Shown here: piece by piece, positions 1-9,815 of the stretch | Layout: every line of letters begins with the position of its first letter | How positions within the stretch are numbered: position 1 is the stretch's first letter | Source: Burkholderiales bacterium | Lineage (GTDB): Bacteria > Pseudomonadota > Gammaproteobacteria > Burkholderiales > Burkholderiaceae_C | NCBI GenBank assembly: GCA_016191525.1 | Contig: JACPOK010000038.1 | Location: 1-64,000 of the forward strand | DNA: 64,000 bases | Reading direction: 5' to 3' | Notes under the pieces: generated by a model | Told to the model about the DNA's origin: nothing | Databases searched by the model: none | The model's input: the letters and a program-made list of their open reading frames with translations, nothing else | Made by a program: the position numbers and the translations under genes

Positions 1-552
1 AGCTGGTCCACCATCGTGTTGATGGTGTTCTTCAATTCAAGGATTTCGCCCTTCACGTCCACCGTGATCTTCTTGGACAGGTCGCCGGCCGCCACGGCCG
101 TTGTCACGTCCGCGATGTTGCGCACCTGGGACGTCAGGTTGCCGGCCATGAAGTTCACCGAGTCGGTCAAGTCCTTCCAGGTACCCGCCACACCCTGGAC
201 GTCGGCCTGGCCGCCCAGCTTGCCTTCGGTGCCCACTTCCCGGGCCACCCGCGTCACTTCCGAAGCGAAGGATCGCAGCTGGTCCACCATGGTGTTGATG
301 GTGTTTTTCAGTTCCAGGATTTCGCCCTTCACGTCCACCGTGATCTTCTTGGACAGGTCGCCGGCCGCCACGGCCGTTGTCACATCCGCGATGTTCCGCA
401 CCTGGGCCGTGAGGTTCGACGCCATGAAATTAACCGAATCGGTCAAATCCTTCCAGGTACCCGCGACGCCCTGCACGTCGGCCTGGCCGCCCAGCTTGCC
501 TTCAGTGCCCACTTCACGCGCCACCCGCGTCACTTCCGCGGAGAACGTGCCC
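1..552. repeat. Tandem 276-bp repeat encoding HAMP units
   Basis: Bases 1-276 and 277-552 are two near-identical tandem copies (both start AGCTGGTCCACCAT), 92 codons per unit, in frame with the sensor kinase on the minus strand. The next unit upstream in the gene (beyond 553) is clearly diverged. The similarity at DNA level suggests recent duplication or continuing homogenisation of HAMP modules. Confidence 0.85.
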
Positions 553-1298
553 AGCTGCTGCACCATCTTGTTAATGATCATGGCGGTGCGCAGGAACTCG
601 CCCTCCAGCGCCCGGCCTTCGGCTTCCAGCGCCATGGACTTGGAGAGGTCGCCTTGCGCCACGGCGCCGATCACCCGCGCCACTTCAGACGTGGGGTGCA
701 CCAGGTCGGCAATCAGCGAGTTGATGGATTCCGCCGAGTCGCGCCAGAAACCACTGGCATTGGGCACGTAGGCCCGCTCCTTGAGCTTGCCCTCCTTGCC
801 CACCACGCGGGATAGGCGGGCCAGCTCGTGCGACATGCGCACGTTTTCGGCCACTACATCGTTGAAGGCGTCTGCCACCTTGCCGAACACCCCCGTCCAG
901 TCCTGCGGCAACTGGGCGGCCGCGTTGCCTTTCTTGAGATCCGTCAACGCCGCAAGGAAAGTGCGGATGTGCTCCGACGCCACGTCCGCCTCGTCCAGCA
1001 GCGAGTTGACAGTGGCTACGTTGTCCTGCCAGAAGCCGGCCAGCTTGTCGTCGCTCAGGCGCCGGTTGGGGCGCGCGCTGCGCGGCGCGCCCTCGACCGA
1101 TTTGAGCTTGTGCGAGGTGCGTGCCGCCTGCGACGTAAGTTCGTTGAATTCGGTGGCAATCTTTCCATACGTGCCCTCCCATTCGGTGGGCAGCGTGACG
1201 CCGCTTTCGCCGCGCCTGAACGCACCAAGCGCCTTCAGCACCGCGCGCAGGTCGCCCTCACGCTGTTCCGCTGAAGGCAGTTTTGCCACTACTTCCAT
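1..1298 (-). CDS. Multi-HAMP sensor histidine kinase, N-terminal part (runs off the window)
   Basis: Open frame from ATG at 1298 to the left edge, about 432 codons, with no stop. No signal peptide or membrane segment is visible, so it is probably cytoplasmic. From about residue 205 it carries HAMP-like modules: a divergent one ([17 protein letters not shown]), then two almost identical 92-residue units containing [29 protein letters not shown] and [17 protein letters not shown]. This array is typical of soluble group III (Nik1-like) hybrid kinases, where HAMP repeats relay a signal to a kinase core. The GAF, kinase and receiver domains expected downstream lie outside the window, so the kinase call rests on architecture. 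It could instead be another HAMP-array signalling protein. Confidence 0.85.
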   Translation of the reverse strand, partial: MEVVAKLPSAEQREGDLRAVLKALGAFRRGESGVTLPTEWEGTYGKIATEFNELTSQAARTSHKLKSVEGAPRSARPNRRLSDDKLAGFWQDNVATVNSLLDEADVASEHIRTFLAALTDLKKGNAAAQLPQDWTGVFGKVADAFNDVVAENVRMSHELARLSRVVGKEGKLKERAYVPNASGFWRDSAESINSLIADLVHPTSEVARVIGAVAQGDLSKSMALEAEGRALEGEFLRTAMIINKMVQQLGTFSAEVTRVAREVGTEGKLGGQADVQGVAGTWKDLTDSVNFMASNLTAQVRNIADVTTAVAAGDLSKKITVDVKGEILELKNTINTMVDQLRSFASEVTRVAREVGTEGKLGGQADVQGVAGTWKDLTDSVNFMAGNLTSQVRNIADVTTAVAAGDLSKKITVDVKGEILELKNTINTMVDQ

Positions 1299-1507
1299 GG
1301 TGTCCCCCAATTCGTAACCGTCGGTCAAGAAACAATTCGAAGCAGGGTACCGGCTTCGGCTCGGCCGTTCAACTGGGCCGGAGGGGCCGGCACCCCGCAA
1401 ACCCAATGCTGGCGCGGCCTGTAGGACCATACCTACGCGAAGAGAAGCAAAAGAATGACGGGCGGATGTAGTGCCCGCGAAACGCGGCGCGATTGCGGCC
1501 GGCCAAG

Positions 1508-1534
1508 AAAAAAGCCGCCCGGAGGCGGCTTTTT
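1508..1534 (-). terminator. Rho-independent terminator after the LivK-like gene
   Basis: Stem GCCGCC (1514-1519) pairs with GGCGGC (1524-1529) around loop CGGA, flanked by an A-run on the left and a T-run on the right. It lies 16 bases past the stop of the minus-strand binding-protein gene. The flanking A/T runs allow it to work in both directions. The rest of 1299-1549 holds only the upstream region of the multi-HAMP kinase. Confidence 0.8.
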
Positions 1535-1549
1535 GCGGAGCTGAAAGAA

Positions 1550-2683
1550 TCAGTTCAGCGCGTCCTTCTTGCCATCCTTGTAGATGTACAGGGTCATGGC
1601 CGGGTTCTTCAGTTCACCCGACGGCTCGAACGCGATGTTGGCCGTCACGCCCTTGAAGTTGGTCTCGCCCAGCTTGGCGGTGTAGACCTTCGGGTCAACC
1701 GAGTTGGCGCGCTTCATGGCGTCGACCAGCACGAACGTGGCGTCATAGGTGTACGGGCTGTAGACCTGGAACTGGCCCGGGTACTTGGCGTCGTACTTGG
1801 CCTTCCAGGCGCTTCCGCTGGGCATCTTCTGCAGCGAGGCACCGCCTTCAGCGCACACCACGTTGTTGAGGGTCTTGGCACCGGCGGCCAGCTTGGCGAT
1901 CTCGGAAGTGCAGATGCCGTCGCCGCCGAAGTACTTCACGTTGCTCAGGCCGAGCTGTTCCATCTGGCGCAGCATCGGGCCGGCTTGCGGGTCCATGCCG
2001 CCGTAGAAGATGGCGTCCGGTGCCTTGGCCTTGATGGCGGTCAGGATGGCCATGAAATCCGTGGCCTTGTCGGTCGTGAACTGCTCGTCGACCACCGTCA
2101 TGCCCTTGGCCATGGCGGTGCGCTTGAACACTTCGGCGACACCCTGGCCGTAGGCGGTGCGGTCGTCGATGATGGCGACCTTCTTCAGCTTCAGCGTGTC
2201 GGCGGCGTAGAACGCAAGGCCGGCGCCCAGCGCATTGTCGTTGGCGATGATGCGGTAGGTGGTCTTGTAGCCGGGCTTGGTCAGGTTGGGGTTGGTGGCC
2301 GCGCCGGTGACGTGGGGGATACCGCAGTCGTTGTAGACCTTGGAGGCGGGAATCGTCGTGCCGGAGTTCAGGTGGCCGACCACGCCGGCGACCTTGGCGT
2401 CGCACAGCTTCTGGGCGGCTGCCGCGCCCTGCTTCGGATCAGCGGCGTCGTCTTCGGCCTGGATCTCGAACTTGATCTTTTTGCCGCCGATCACGATGTT
2501 CTGGGCGTTCAGGTCCTCAATGGCCATGCGGACGCCGTTCTCGTTGTCCTTGCCGTAGTGGGCCTGGGCACCGGAGACGGGTGCGACGTGGCCGATCTTG
2601 ACCGTTTGGACGTCTTGGGCGGACGCGATGCCGGCAACCGCGGCGATGGCGGCGGCGACCGTCAGTTTCAACTTCATTTGCAT
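1550..2683 (-). CDS. Branched-chain amino acid ABC transporter substrate-binding protein (LivK family)
   Basis: A 377-residue periplasmic binding protein of type 1 fold. The N-terminus (MQMKLKLTVAAAIAAVAG) is a typical Sec signal peptide ending near IASA. The mature part starts VQTVKIGHVAPVSGAQAHYG, the usual beginning of Leu/Ile/Val-binding proteins, and contains GVVGHLNSGTTIPASKVY, the ligand-contact region of the family. GGAGG sits just upstream of ATG 2683; a second ATG at 2677 is also possible. The permease and ATPase genes are not adjacent, so this is an orphan receptor here. Ligand specificity cannot be read from sequence. A terminator follows at 1508-1534. Confidence 0.92.
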   Translation of the reverse strand: MQMKLKLTVAAAIAAVAGIASAQDVQTVKIGHVAPVSGAQAHYGKDNENGVRMAIEDLNAQNIVIGGKKIKFEIQAEDDAADPKQGAAAAQKLCDAKVAGVVGHLNSGTTIPASKVYNDCGIPHVTGAATNPNLTKPGYKTTYRIIANDNALGAGLAFYAADTLKLKKVAIIDDRTAYGQGVAEVFKRTAMAKGMTVVDEQFTTDKATDFMAILTAIKAKAPDAIFYGGMDPQAGPMLRQMEQLGLSNVKYFGGDGICTSEIAKLAAGAKTLNNVVCAEGGASLQKMPSGSAWKAKYDAKYPGQFQVYSPYTYDATFVLVDAMKRANSVDPKVYTAKLGETNFKGVTANIAFEPSGELKNPAMTLYIYKDGKKDALN

Positions 2684-2840
2684 AAAACCTCCAGATTAGG
2701 GAAAAAGGTTGAGAAATTTTTTAAGGCTCAACGGCGGCGAACATATCGCAATTTCCGGACCCGAACCATAGGGAAAAGTCTAGGTGCGCACCGATAAGGG
2801 GGTTTACCCGCTGTGCAGTGGCGCTAATGAAATCACGATT

Positions 2841-3155
2841 TCACAAGCCTGGCTTGGCGGTATTCTGGGCCGCGACCAGCTCTTCAGCCATGGCCTGCGA
2901 CACCGTGTCGCGCACCACGGCCTCGATTTCCTCGCGCAGTTGCGGGCCCAATGAGCGGGTCTGCTCCAGCACCGTGGTGGCGATGGCTTCGCGCAGCCGC
3001 CTGTCGAGCGTCAGGTCGACCTTCTGCATGATACGGTGGACCAGCTGTTCGGGCGACAGCGCCGCAGGCTGCTGCGCCAAGGGCTGCGCGCCATCCACGC
3101 GCACCACTTCGGTCAGCGTGGGCACGAAGCGGGGCGGCGTGCGGCCCGGCGTCAC
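2841..3155 (-). CDS. Conserved hypothetical protein downstream of holC
   Basis: A 104-residue protein whose start overlaps the end of holC by four bases, indicating translational coupling. The N-terminus is proline-rich; the rest is predicted helical and charged (LSPEQLVHRIMQKVDLTLDR, then REAIATTVLEQTRSLGPQLR). No signal peptide or known catalytic motif. Small helical proteins of this kind follow holC in related Burkholderiales, as I recall, with no assigned function. The region 2684-2840 upstream of the LivK-like gene holds no gene that I can see. Confidence 0.7.
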   Translation of the reverse strand: MTPGRTPPRFVPTLTEVVRVDGAQPLAQQPAALSPEQLVHRIMQKVDLTLDRRLREAIATTVLEQTRSLGPQLREEIEAVVRDTVSQAMAEELVAAQNTAKPGL

Positions 3156-3583
3156 CCGGCCTCCCTGGTGCCAAGGTCGTGGCGGGTGATCGAATAGCCG
3201 CGATCGGCGTAGTGTTTCCAGCGCCGTCGCGCGCCCTGCCGGTCGTCCTCGTCCTGCGTCACCACCTCGATCAGCCGCTCGAAGCGCTCAAAGCCCTCGG
3301 GCACCGGCCCGCCCAGGTTCACCAGCACCTGCTGGTGCGGTGAGATGCGCGGCGACTGGGCCAGCACCACGGGCGAAGCGGTCGTCACCGCCGGCGACGC
3401 GTCATGGCTGTGCGGCAGGAATTCCAGAGGGGCGAACGTCCACAGCGCCACGTCGAGCTGGCTCAGCCAATGCTGCTCGCCGGTCACCACCACTTTCGCG
3501 CCGGCGCCCACGGCCTTGCGCACCAGCCGGCAGGCGTAGCCCAGCCGGTCAGGCGCATTGAAGTGGAAGGCGACCTCGGTCAT
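3152..3583 (-). CDS. holC: DNA polymerase III chi subunit
   Basis: A 143-residue HolC-family protein, the chi subunit of the clamp-loader complex that contacts single-strand binding protein. Start set at ATG 3583 (MTEVAFHFNAPDRLGYACRL), which matches the family N-terminus; a longer frame upstream lies inside pepA. Family-like segments include VLVNLGGPVPEGFERFERLI and WKHYADRGYSITRHDLG. It begins seven bases after the pepA stop, reproducing the pepA-holC order known from E. coli and many proteobacteria, so it is in an operon with pepA. Confidence 0.93.
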   Translation of the reverse strand: MTEVAFHFNAPDRLGYACRLVRKAVGAGAKVVVTGEQHWLSQLDVALWTFAPLEFLPHSHDASPAVTTASPVVLAQSPRISPHQQVLVNLGGPVPEGFERFERLIEVVTQDEDDRQGARRRWKHYADRGYSITRHDLGTREAG

Positions 3584-3590
3584 GACGGTG

Positions 3591-5069
3591 TCATTTACGG
3601 CGCGCCGGGGCGCGTGCGGGCTTGGGCGCGGCTTCCAGCTGCTGGCCGAGCAGGAACTCCACCAGCAGGCCCACCGGCCGCCCGGTCGAGCCCTTGGCCG
3701 AACCGCTCTTCCATGCCGTGCCCGCCACGTCCAGGTGGCCCCAGGGGTACCTGGCGGTAAAGCGCTGCAGGAACTTGGCGGCGTTGATCGCACCGCCGGC
3801 GCGCCCCGCCACATTGGCCACGTCTGCGAAATTGCTCTTCAGCCCGTCGGCGTATTCGTCGTCCAGCGGCATGCGCCAGCACGGGTCGAGCGCGGCGTCG
3901 CCCGCGGCAAGCAATGCCTCGGCGAGCCCGTCATCGGTAGCGAACATGCCGCTGCGCACCCCGCCCAGTGCGATCACGCAGGCGCCGGTAAGCGTGGCGA
4001 TATCCACTACGGCGCGCGGCTTGAAGCGCTCGGCATAGGTCAGCGCATCGCACAGGATGAGGCGGCCTTCGGCGTCGGTGTTGAGGATTTCGATGGTCTG
4101 GCCGCTCATGCTGGTGACCACATCGCCCGGCTTCACCGCGCGGCCGTCGGGCATGTTCTCGCAACTGGGGATCAGGCCCACGATGTTCATGGCCGGCTTC
4201 AGCTGCGCCACGGCGCGGAAGGCGCCCAGCACGCTGGCCGCGCCGCCCATGTCGAACTTCATCTCGTCCATTTCGGCCGAGGGCTTGATCGAGATGCCAC
4301 CCGTGTCGAACGTGATGCCCTTGCCCACCAGCACCACGGGCGCTTGCGACTTGGGCGCGCCGTTGTAGCGCAGCACGATGAAGCGCAGGGGCTCGTTGGA
4401 TCCCTGGGCCACGGACATGAAGGAGCCCATGCCCAGTTTGGCGACTTCCTTCGGGCCCAGCACTTCGCATTCCAGCCCCTGGGCCCTCGCCAGTTCGAGG
4501 GCAGCCTCGCCCAGCATCGTGGGCGTGGCGTAATTGGGCGGGCGATTGGCCCATTCCTTGGCCAGCTCGATGCCCTGCACCACGGCGGTGGCATGGGCAA
4601 AGGCCGTGCGCGCCAGCGCCGCATTGCCCACGCCGATGACCACGCGCTCCAGCTTGCGGCCTTCCGCGCTGGATTTGGTGGTGGCGTAAACATAGCTGGC
4701 CTCGGCCACGGCGCCCACGGCGGCGCGCACGGCGGCGCCGGGCGCGTCACCCAGGCATAGGGTGATGCGGCGGGCCTTGCTGCCCCGCAGCGCGCCCACC
4801 GCGGCCAGGACCGCCGAGCGCACCTGCGCGGGGGTGCCCTCGCCACACGGCGCCAGCACCAGGCGGCGTGCGGCGATGCCTTCGGCGCGATAGGCCTGCA
4901 GCACGGGGCCCGGCTTGCCTTCCAGGTCGCCGGCCTTCCGGGCCTGCGCCACCAGGCGCGAAAGCGCGTCCTTGCCGGGCTTGAAGGCTGCCGGCACGAG
5001 CAGCACCAGCGCGTCGCATTTTTCGCCGGCGGCGGCCGCGGTGCCAAGGGTCTTGAGTTCGAAGTCCAT
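3591..5069 (-). CDS. pepA: Leucyl aminopeptidase (M17 family)
   Basis: A 492-residue cytosol aminopeptidase, close to the usual family length. The C-terminal catalytic domain carries [20 protein letters not shown], with metal-binding Lys and Asp, and the M17 signature [18 protein letters not shown] with Asp/Glu metal ligands. The N-terminal third is the hexamerisation domain. It releases N-terminal residues from peptides using two divalent metals; in E. coli PepA also binds DNA. The gene heads the pepA-holC unit and diverges from lptF, with a 39-base intergenic stretch at 5070-5108 that must hold both promoters. Confidence 0.97.
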   Translation of the reverse strand: MDFELKTLGTAAAAGEKCDALVLLVPAAFKPGKDALSRLVAQARKAGDLEGKPGPVLQAYRAEGIAARRLVLAPCGEGTPAQVRSAVLAAVGALRGSKARRITLCLGDAPGAAVRAAVGAVAEASYVYATTKSSAEGRKLERVVIGVGNAALARTAFAHATAVVQGIELAKEWANRPPNYATPTMLGEAALELARAQGLECEVLGPKEVAKLGMGSFMSVAQGSNEPLRFIVLRYNGAPKSQAPVVLVGKGITFDTGGISIKPSAEMDEMKFDMGGAASVLGAFRAVAQLKPAMNIVGLIPSCENMPDGRAVKPGDVVTSMSGQTIEILNTDAEGRLILCDALTYAERFKPRAVVDIATLTGACVIALGGVRSGMFATDDGLAEALLAAGDAALDPCWRMPLDDEYADGLKSNFADVANVAGRAGGAINAAKFLQRFTARYPWGHLDVAGTAWKSGSAKGSTGRPVGLLVEFLLGQQLEAAPKPARAPARRK

Positions 5070-5108
5070 AATCCGCTGTCTTGTAGTGGAACTGCCTTTT
5101 CGCGCCCG

Positions 5109-6200
5109 ATGTTATTCCATTCCTCCATCCGCAAGGAACTGGCCCGCAGTTTCGGCGCGACCCTCGTTGTACTGGTCACCATCGTGATGACCATGACGCT
5201 GATCCGCACGCTCAGCCAGGCCAACCGCGGCAGCGTCAACCCGCAGGAAGTGCTGATGGTGATGGGCTACAGCGTGCTGGGCTACCTGCCCCCCATCCTC
5301 ACGCTGTGCCTGTTCATCGCCATCGTCGGTACCCTGTCGCGCATGTACCGCGACAGCGAAATGGTGATCTGGTTCGCCTCGGGCCGCGGCCTTTCGTCCC
5401 TGCTGAGCCCGCTGTTCCGCTTCGCCTGGCCCATCCTGCTGGTGGTGACCCTGCTGGCGCTGGTGATCTGGCCCTGGGCCAACCAGCAGACCCAGGACAT
5501 GAAGGAGCGCTACGGCAAGCGCGGCGACCTGGAGCGCGTGGCGCCCGGCCAGTTCCAGGAGTCGGCCAACGGCACCCGGGTGTTCTTTTTGGACAAGGAC
5601 ACGCCCGACAACAAGTCGGGCAAGAACATCTTCATCTCCACGCTGGAACGCGGCAAGGAAACCGTGACCTCGGCTCGCACCGGGCGGGTGATCGCCATGG
5701 GCGACGACCAGTTCCTGCTGCTGTCCAACGGCCAGCGGCTGGAAAGCTCGGTCAACGCGCCCGGCCTGAAGATCAGCGAGTTCGAGGAATTCGGCAACCG
5801 TGTGGGCAGCCGTGAACTGGGATCGCAGGACACCCCGGCCAAGGCCCGCTCCACGCTGGCGCTGATGGTGGACCCGACGCGGCCCAACCTGGGCGAACTG
5901 GCCTGGCGGCTCGGGCTGGCCCTGGCCGCGCTCAATTTCGTGGTGATCGCCGTGGCGGTGTCCAGTGTGAACCCACGGGCGGGCCGCAGCGGCAACCTGG
6001 TGTTCGCCCTGTTCGCCTTCGTCGTGTACTACAACCTGCTGAACCTCGGCCAGAACTGGATAGGCTCCGGCCAGGTGGCCCTGGGCCGCTTCATGCTGGG
6101 CCTGCACGGCGGCGTGCTGCTGCTGGGCATTCTGTGGCTGGCCAAGCAGCACAACAACTGGTCGCTGCGCTGGCGGCGCAAGGCGCAGGTGCCCGCATGA
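5109..6200 (+). CDS. lptF: LPS export ABC transporter permease LptF
   Basis: A 363-residue YjgP/YjgQ-family permease. Hydrophobic segments lie near residues 15-35, 55-75 and 100-120, then a periplasmic beta-jellyroll region (about 130-260), then three C-terminal segments. Together with LptG and the cytoplasmic ATPase LptB it extracts lipopolysaccharide from the inner membrane and passes it to LptC/A/D. The start [19 protein letters not shown] fits the family. The stop overlaps the lptG start, so the two are coupled. Confidence 0.95.
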   Translation: MLFHSSIRKELARSFGATLVVLVTIVMTMTLIRTLSQANRGSVNPQEVLMVMGYSVLGYLPPILTLCLFIAIVGTLSRMYRDSEMVIWFASGRGLSSLLSPLFRFAWPILLVVTLLALVIWPWANQQTQDMKERYGKRGDLERVAPGQFQESANGTRVFFLDKDTPDNKSGKNIFISTLERGKETVTSARTGRVIAMGDDQFLLLSNGQRLESSVNAPGLKISEFEEFGNRVGSRELGSQDTPAKARSTLALMVDPTRPNLGELAWRLGLALAALNFVVIAVAVSSVNPRAGRSGNLVFALFAFVVYYNLLNLGQNWIGSGQVALGRFMLGLHGGVLLLGILWLAKQHNNWSLRWRRKAQVPA

Positions 6201-7300
6201 AGACCATCCGCCGCCTGATCTACCGCGAGGTGCTGGCCGCCGTGGTGTTTGTCGCCATCGGCTTCCTGGCGCTGTTCTTCTTCTTTGATTTCGTCGACGA
6301 ACTGCCCAACGTGGGCAAGGCGACCACGGGCTACCAGCTCACCCAGGCCCTTGTATTCGTCACCCTGCTGGTGCCCAGCCACCTGTACGAACTGCTGCCC
6401 ATCGCCGTGCTGATCGGCACCATCTTCGTGATGGCCCGGCTGGCGCAAAGCTCCGAATACACCATCCTGCGCACCAGCGGCCTGGGGCCCTGGCGGGCCC
6501 TTCGCACCCTGCTGGTGCTGGGCTTGATGTTCACCCTGCTGACTTTTGCCGCCGGCGACTACCTGGCGCCGATCGCGGACCGCACGGCGCAGCTGCTGAA
6601 AGCGCGCTTTCAGGGCCGCATCAGCCTGGGGCAGACCGGCGCCTGGCTGAAGGAAAAACAGTCCTTCCACACCTACAACGTGAACGTGAACGCCCTGACG
6701 CCCGAGGGCGACATGCAGGGCGTGCGCATATTCGAATCTGACGCGCGCGGCTTCCTGGTTTCGGTGACCCAGGCGCCCAAGGCGCGTTTCAGTGACGACG
6801 GCGCCTGGCTGCTGCAGAACGCCGAGCGCAGCGAATTCACGACACAGGGCACCGAGATGGCCAAGGTCGAGCGCGTCAAGCTGCCCACCCTGCGCTGGCC
6901 CACCGAGATCAGCCCCGAAATGGTGTCGGTGGCCCTGCTCAAGCCCGAGCGCATGAGCACGCTGGACCTGTTCCAGTACATCCAGCACCTGGACGCCAAT
7001 GGGCAGACCTCGCAGCGCTACGAAATCGAGTTCTGGCGCAAGCTGTTCTACCCGCTCAGCTGCATGGTGATGGTGGTGCTGGCCCTGCCCTTCGCCTACC
7101 TGCACTTCCGCGCCGGCGGCATCACCACCTACGTGTTCGGCGGGGTGCTGATCGGCATCAGCTTCTTCCTGCTGAACAACGTGTTCGGCTATATCGGCAA
7201 CCTGCAGAACTGGTGGCCCTGGCTCACCTCGGCCTCGCCCGGCCTGATCTACACCGTGCTGTCGCTGGGGGCGTTCGGCTGGCTGGTGCTGCGCAGGTAG
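6197..7300 (+). CDS. lptG: LPS export ABC transporter permease LptG
   Basis: A 367-residue partner of LptF. Start chosen at ATG 6197, which overlaps the lptF stop as ATGA and begins [20 protein letters not shown], the family N-terminus; the longer upstream frame lies inside lptF. It has the same six-segment layout with a periplasmic domain, and a C-terminus with GGVLIGISFFLLNNVFGYIG. The lptF-lptG-cbiX order is tightly packed and co-transcribed. Confidence 0.96.
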   Translation: MKTIRRLIYREVLAAVVFVAIGFLALFFFFDFVDELPNVGKATTGYQLTQALVFVTLLVPSHLYELLPIAVLIGTIFVMARLAQSSEYTILRTSGLGPWRALRTLLVLGLMFTLLTFAAGDYLAPIADRTAQLLKARFQGRISLGQTGAWLKEKQSFHTYNVNVNALTPEGDMQGVRIFESDARGFLVSVTQAPKARFSDDGAWLLQNAERSEFTTQGTEMAKVERVKLPTLRWPTEISPEMVSVALLKPERMSTLDLFQYIQHLDANGQTSQRYEIEFWRKLFYPLSCMVMVVLALPFAYLHFRAGGITTYVFGGVLIGISFFLLNNVFGYIGNLQNWWPWLTSASPGLIYTVLSLGAFGWLVLRR

Positions 7301-7302
7301 GC

Positions 7303-7665
7303 ATGGCGGGCAAGGCCATCATCCTGTTCGGGCACGGCTCGCGGGACCCGCTGTGGCGCCAGCCGATGGAAGCCGTTGCGGCGCGCTTGCGGGCCGCGCA
7401 ACCCGGCTTGCCGGTAGCCTGCGCCTACCTCGAACTGGACACCCCTGACCTGCCCACGGCGGCCGAGCCCCTGCTGGCCTCAGGCGCCGCGCATATCACC
7501 ATCGTTCCCATGTTCCTCGGCACGGGACGCCATGCCCGGGAGGACCTGCCCCTGCTGGTGGAGGCCTTGCGGCAGGCCCATCCCGCCGCCGCCTTTGTGC
7601 TGCAATCCCCGGTGGGCGAAAATCCCGAGCTTCTGGATTTGCTGGCAAAGATCGCGATGGCATAA
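7303..7665 (+). CDS. CbiX/SirB-type sirohydrochlorin chelatase
   Basis: A 120-residue small chelatase. It begins MAGKAIILFGHGSRDPLW, with the conserved His of the metal site, and contains ITIVPMFLGTGRHAREDLP with the second conserved His. Small forms of this length act as homodimers that insert cobalt or iron into sirohydrochlorin. The start two bases after the lptG stop indicates co-transcription. cysB lies directly downstream, so the context points to siroheme for sulfite reduction rather than cobalamin. The metal preference is inferred from context only. Confidence 0.88.
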   Translation: MAGKAIILFGHGSRDPLWRQPMEAVAARLRAAQPGLPVACAYLELDTPDLPTAAEPLLASGAAHITIVPMFLGTGRHAREDLPLLVEALRQAHPAAAFVLQSPVGENPELLDLLAKIAMA

Positions 7666-7666
7666 T

Positions 7667-7690
7667 GAATTTCTCTCTTAGAAGAAATTC
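7667..7690. promoter_or_regulatory. Inverted repeat immediately upstream of cysB
   Basis: GAATTTCT (7667-7674) and AGAAATTC (7683-7690) form an 8-bp perfect inverted repeat with an 8-base spacer, ending three bases before the cysB ATG at 7694. It covers the place where a ribosome-binding site should be and no good SD is visible elsewhere. It could be a CysB autoregulatory operator or an mRNA hairpin limiting translation. The symmetry is seen; the function is inference. Confidence 0.5.
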
Positions 7691-7693
7691 GGT

Positions 7694-8638
7694 ATGAACC
7701 TCCATCAATTCCGATTTGTGCAGGAAGCGGCACGCCGGGGCCTGAACCTGACCGAGGCCGCCAAGGCCCTGCACACCTCCCAGCCGGGCGTCTCCAAGGC
7801 CATCATCGAGCTGGAAGAAGAACTGGGCGTCGAGATCTTCGCGCGCCACGGCAAGCGCCTGAAGCGCATCACCGAACCCGGCCAGCACGTGCTCAAAAGC
7901 ATCGAGCTGATCATGCGGGAAGTCGGCAACCTCAAGCGCATCGGCGAGCAGTTCAGCGCCCAGGACAGCGGCACACTTTCCATCGCCACCACGCACACCC
8001 AGGCGCGCTATGTGCTGCCCGTGCCGGTGGCGAAGCTGCGCGAGGCCTACCCCAAGGTCAACGTCAGCCTGCACCAGGGCTCGCCCGACCAGGTGGCCCG
8101 CATGGTGATGGATGAAGTCGCCGAGATCGGCATCGCCACCGAATCGCTCTCCGACTACAACGACCTCGTCACCCTGCCCTGCTACGAATGGCAGCACGTG
8201 CTGGTCCTGCCGCTGGCGCATCCGCTGGCGAAGAAGGAACGCATCACGCTGGAAGACCTGGCGGCCGAGCCCATCATCACCTACCACCCCTCGTTCACCG
8301 GGCGCACCCGCATCGACACCGCCTTCGCGCAGCGCAAGCTCACGCCGCGCATCGCGCTGGAAGCCATCGACTCCGACGTGATCAAGACCTATGTGCGGCT
8401 CGGCCTGGGCATCGGCATCGTGGCTGAAATGGCCGTGCGCGACGACGGCAGCAACGCCGACCTCGCCGTGCGCCCGCTCGGCACGCTGTTCGGCCAGAAC
8501 GTCGCGCGGGTGGCTTTCAAGCGCAGCGCCTACCTTCGCAACTTCGTCTACAAATTCGCCGAGCTGCTCAGTGACCGGCTCGACCGCAACCTCCTCGCCA
8601 AGGCCATGACCGGCCACGTCAACGATTACGAGCTTTGA
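7694..8638 (+). CDS. cysB: LysR-family sulfur-assimilation regulator CysB
   Basis: A 314-residue LysR regulator with an N-terminal winged helix-turn-helix (LTEAAKALHTSQPGVSKAII) and a C-terminal effector domain with TTHTQARYVLPVPVAKLREA, a block characteristic of CysB/Cbl proteins. CysB activates cysteine biosynthesis and sulfate uptake genes in response to N-acetylserine or O-acetylserine. It follows the CbiX-type chelatase, consistent with sulfur metabolism. An inverted repeat abuts the start codon. Confidence 0.94.
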   Translation: MNLHQFRFVQEAARRGLNLTEAAKALHTSQPGVSKAIIELEEELGVEIFARHGKRLKRITEPGQHVLKSIELIMREVGNLKRIGEQFSAQDSGTLSIATTHTQARYVLPVPVAKLREAYPKVNVSLHQGSPDQVARMVMDEVAEIGIATESLSDYNDLVTLPCYEWQHVLVLPLAHPLAKKERITLEDLAAEPIITYHPSFTGRTRIDTAFAQRKLTPRIALEAIDSDVIKTYVRLGLGIGIVAEMAVRDDGSNADLAVRPLGTLFGQNVARVAFKRSAYLRNFVYKFAELLSDRLDRNLLAKAMTGHVNDYEL

Positions 8639-8642
8639 ACCC

Positions 8643-9809
8643 ATGAGCACGACCATCGAACGCACTCCCCGCATCGAAACCAAGCTGCCCGCGGTGGGCA
8701 CGACCATCTTCACCGTGATGTCGCAGCTGGCGGTTGAAAAAAGCGCCGTCAACCTCGGCCAGGGCTTCCCGGATTTCAACTGCGACCCGGCCCTGGTCAA
8801 CGCCGTCACCGAAGCCATGGCCTCGGGCCTGAACCAGTACCCGCCCATGACCGGCGTGCCGGCGCTGCGCGAAGCCGTCGCCGCCAAGGTGCAGGCCATG
8901 TACGGCCGCGCCTACGACCCGAACAGCGAAATCACCATCACCGCCGGCGCCACACAGGCCATCATCACCGCCATCCTGGCCGTGGTGCACCCGGGCGACG
9001 AGGTGATCGTGCTGGAGCCCTGCTACGACAGCTATGTGCCCAACATCGAGCTGGCCGGCGGCAAGGTGGTGCGCGTGCCGCTCACGCCCGGCACTTTCCG
9101 GCCCGACTTCGGCAAGATCGCTGGCGCGCTCAGCAGCCGCACGCGCGCCATCATCATCAACAGCCCGCACAACCCCAGCGCCACCGTGTGGTCGCGGGAC
9201 GAGATGCTCACGCTGCAGGAACTGCTGGCGCCCACCGACACGCTGCTGATCAGCGACGAGGTTTATGAGCACATGGTGTTCGACGGCCAGGAGCACCAGA
9301 GCGCGGCGCGTTTCCCCGGCCTGGCCGCGCGGGCCTTCATCGTCTCCAGCTTCGGCAAGACCTACCACGTCACGGGCTGGAAGGTGGGCTACGTGGCCGC
9401 GCCGCCCGCGCTCACGGCCGAATTCCGCAAGGTGCACCAGTTCAACGTTTTCACCGTCAACACGCCGGTGCAGTGGGGCCTGGCGAAGTACATGGCCGAC
9501 CCCACGCCGCACCTGCAACTGCCGGCCTTCTACCAGCGCAAGCGCGACCTGTTCCGCGAAGGCCTGAAGCGCACCAAATTCCGCGTGCTGGGCACGCAGG
9601 GCAGCTACTTCCAGTGCGTGGACATCTCGGACGTGAGCAGCCTGAGCGAGGCCGACTTCTGCAAGTGGCTCACCACCGAGATCGGCGTGGCCGCCATTCC
9701 GCTGTCGGCCTTCTACGGCGATGGCTTCGACCAGCGCGTGGTGCGCTTCTGCTTCGCCAAGAAGGACGAAACGCTCAACCTGGCGCTGGACCGGCTGGCC
9801 AAGCTCTAG
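8643..9809 (+). CDS. PLP-dependent aminotransferase, YbdL-like (methionine-type)
   Basis: A 388-residue class I/II aminotransferase starting four bases after the cysB stop. It has the KLPAVGTTIFTVMSQLA block typical of the YbdL/kynurenine-methionine aminotransferase group, NSPHNPSATVW with the PLP-ring Asn, SDEVYEHMVFDG, and the Schiff-base lysine in SSFGKTYHVTGWKVGY. These enzymes transaminate methionine and aromatic amino acids. The link to cysB suggests a role in methionine or sulfur amino acid turnover, but the substrate is inferred from family and position. Confidence 0.9.
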   Translation: MSTTIERTPRIETKLPAVGTTIFTVMSQLAVEKSAVNLGQGFPDFNCDPALVNAVTEAMASGLNQYPPMTGVPALREAVAAKVQAMYGRAYDPNSEITITAGATQAIITAILAVVHPGDEVIVLEPCYDSYVPNIELAGGKVVRVPLTPGTFRPDFGKIAGALSSRTRAIIINSPHNPSATVWSRDEMLTLQELLAPTDTLLISDEVYEHMVFDGQEHQSAARFPGLAARAFIVSSFGKTYHVTGWKVGYVAAPPALTAEFRKVHQFNVFTVNTPVQWGLAKYMADPTPHLQLPAFYQRKRDLFREGLKRTKFRVLGTQGSYFQCVDISDVSSLSEADFCKWLTTEIGVAAIPLSAFYGDGFDQRVVRFCFAKKDETLNLALDRLAKL

Positions 9810-9815
9810 GCCGCG

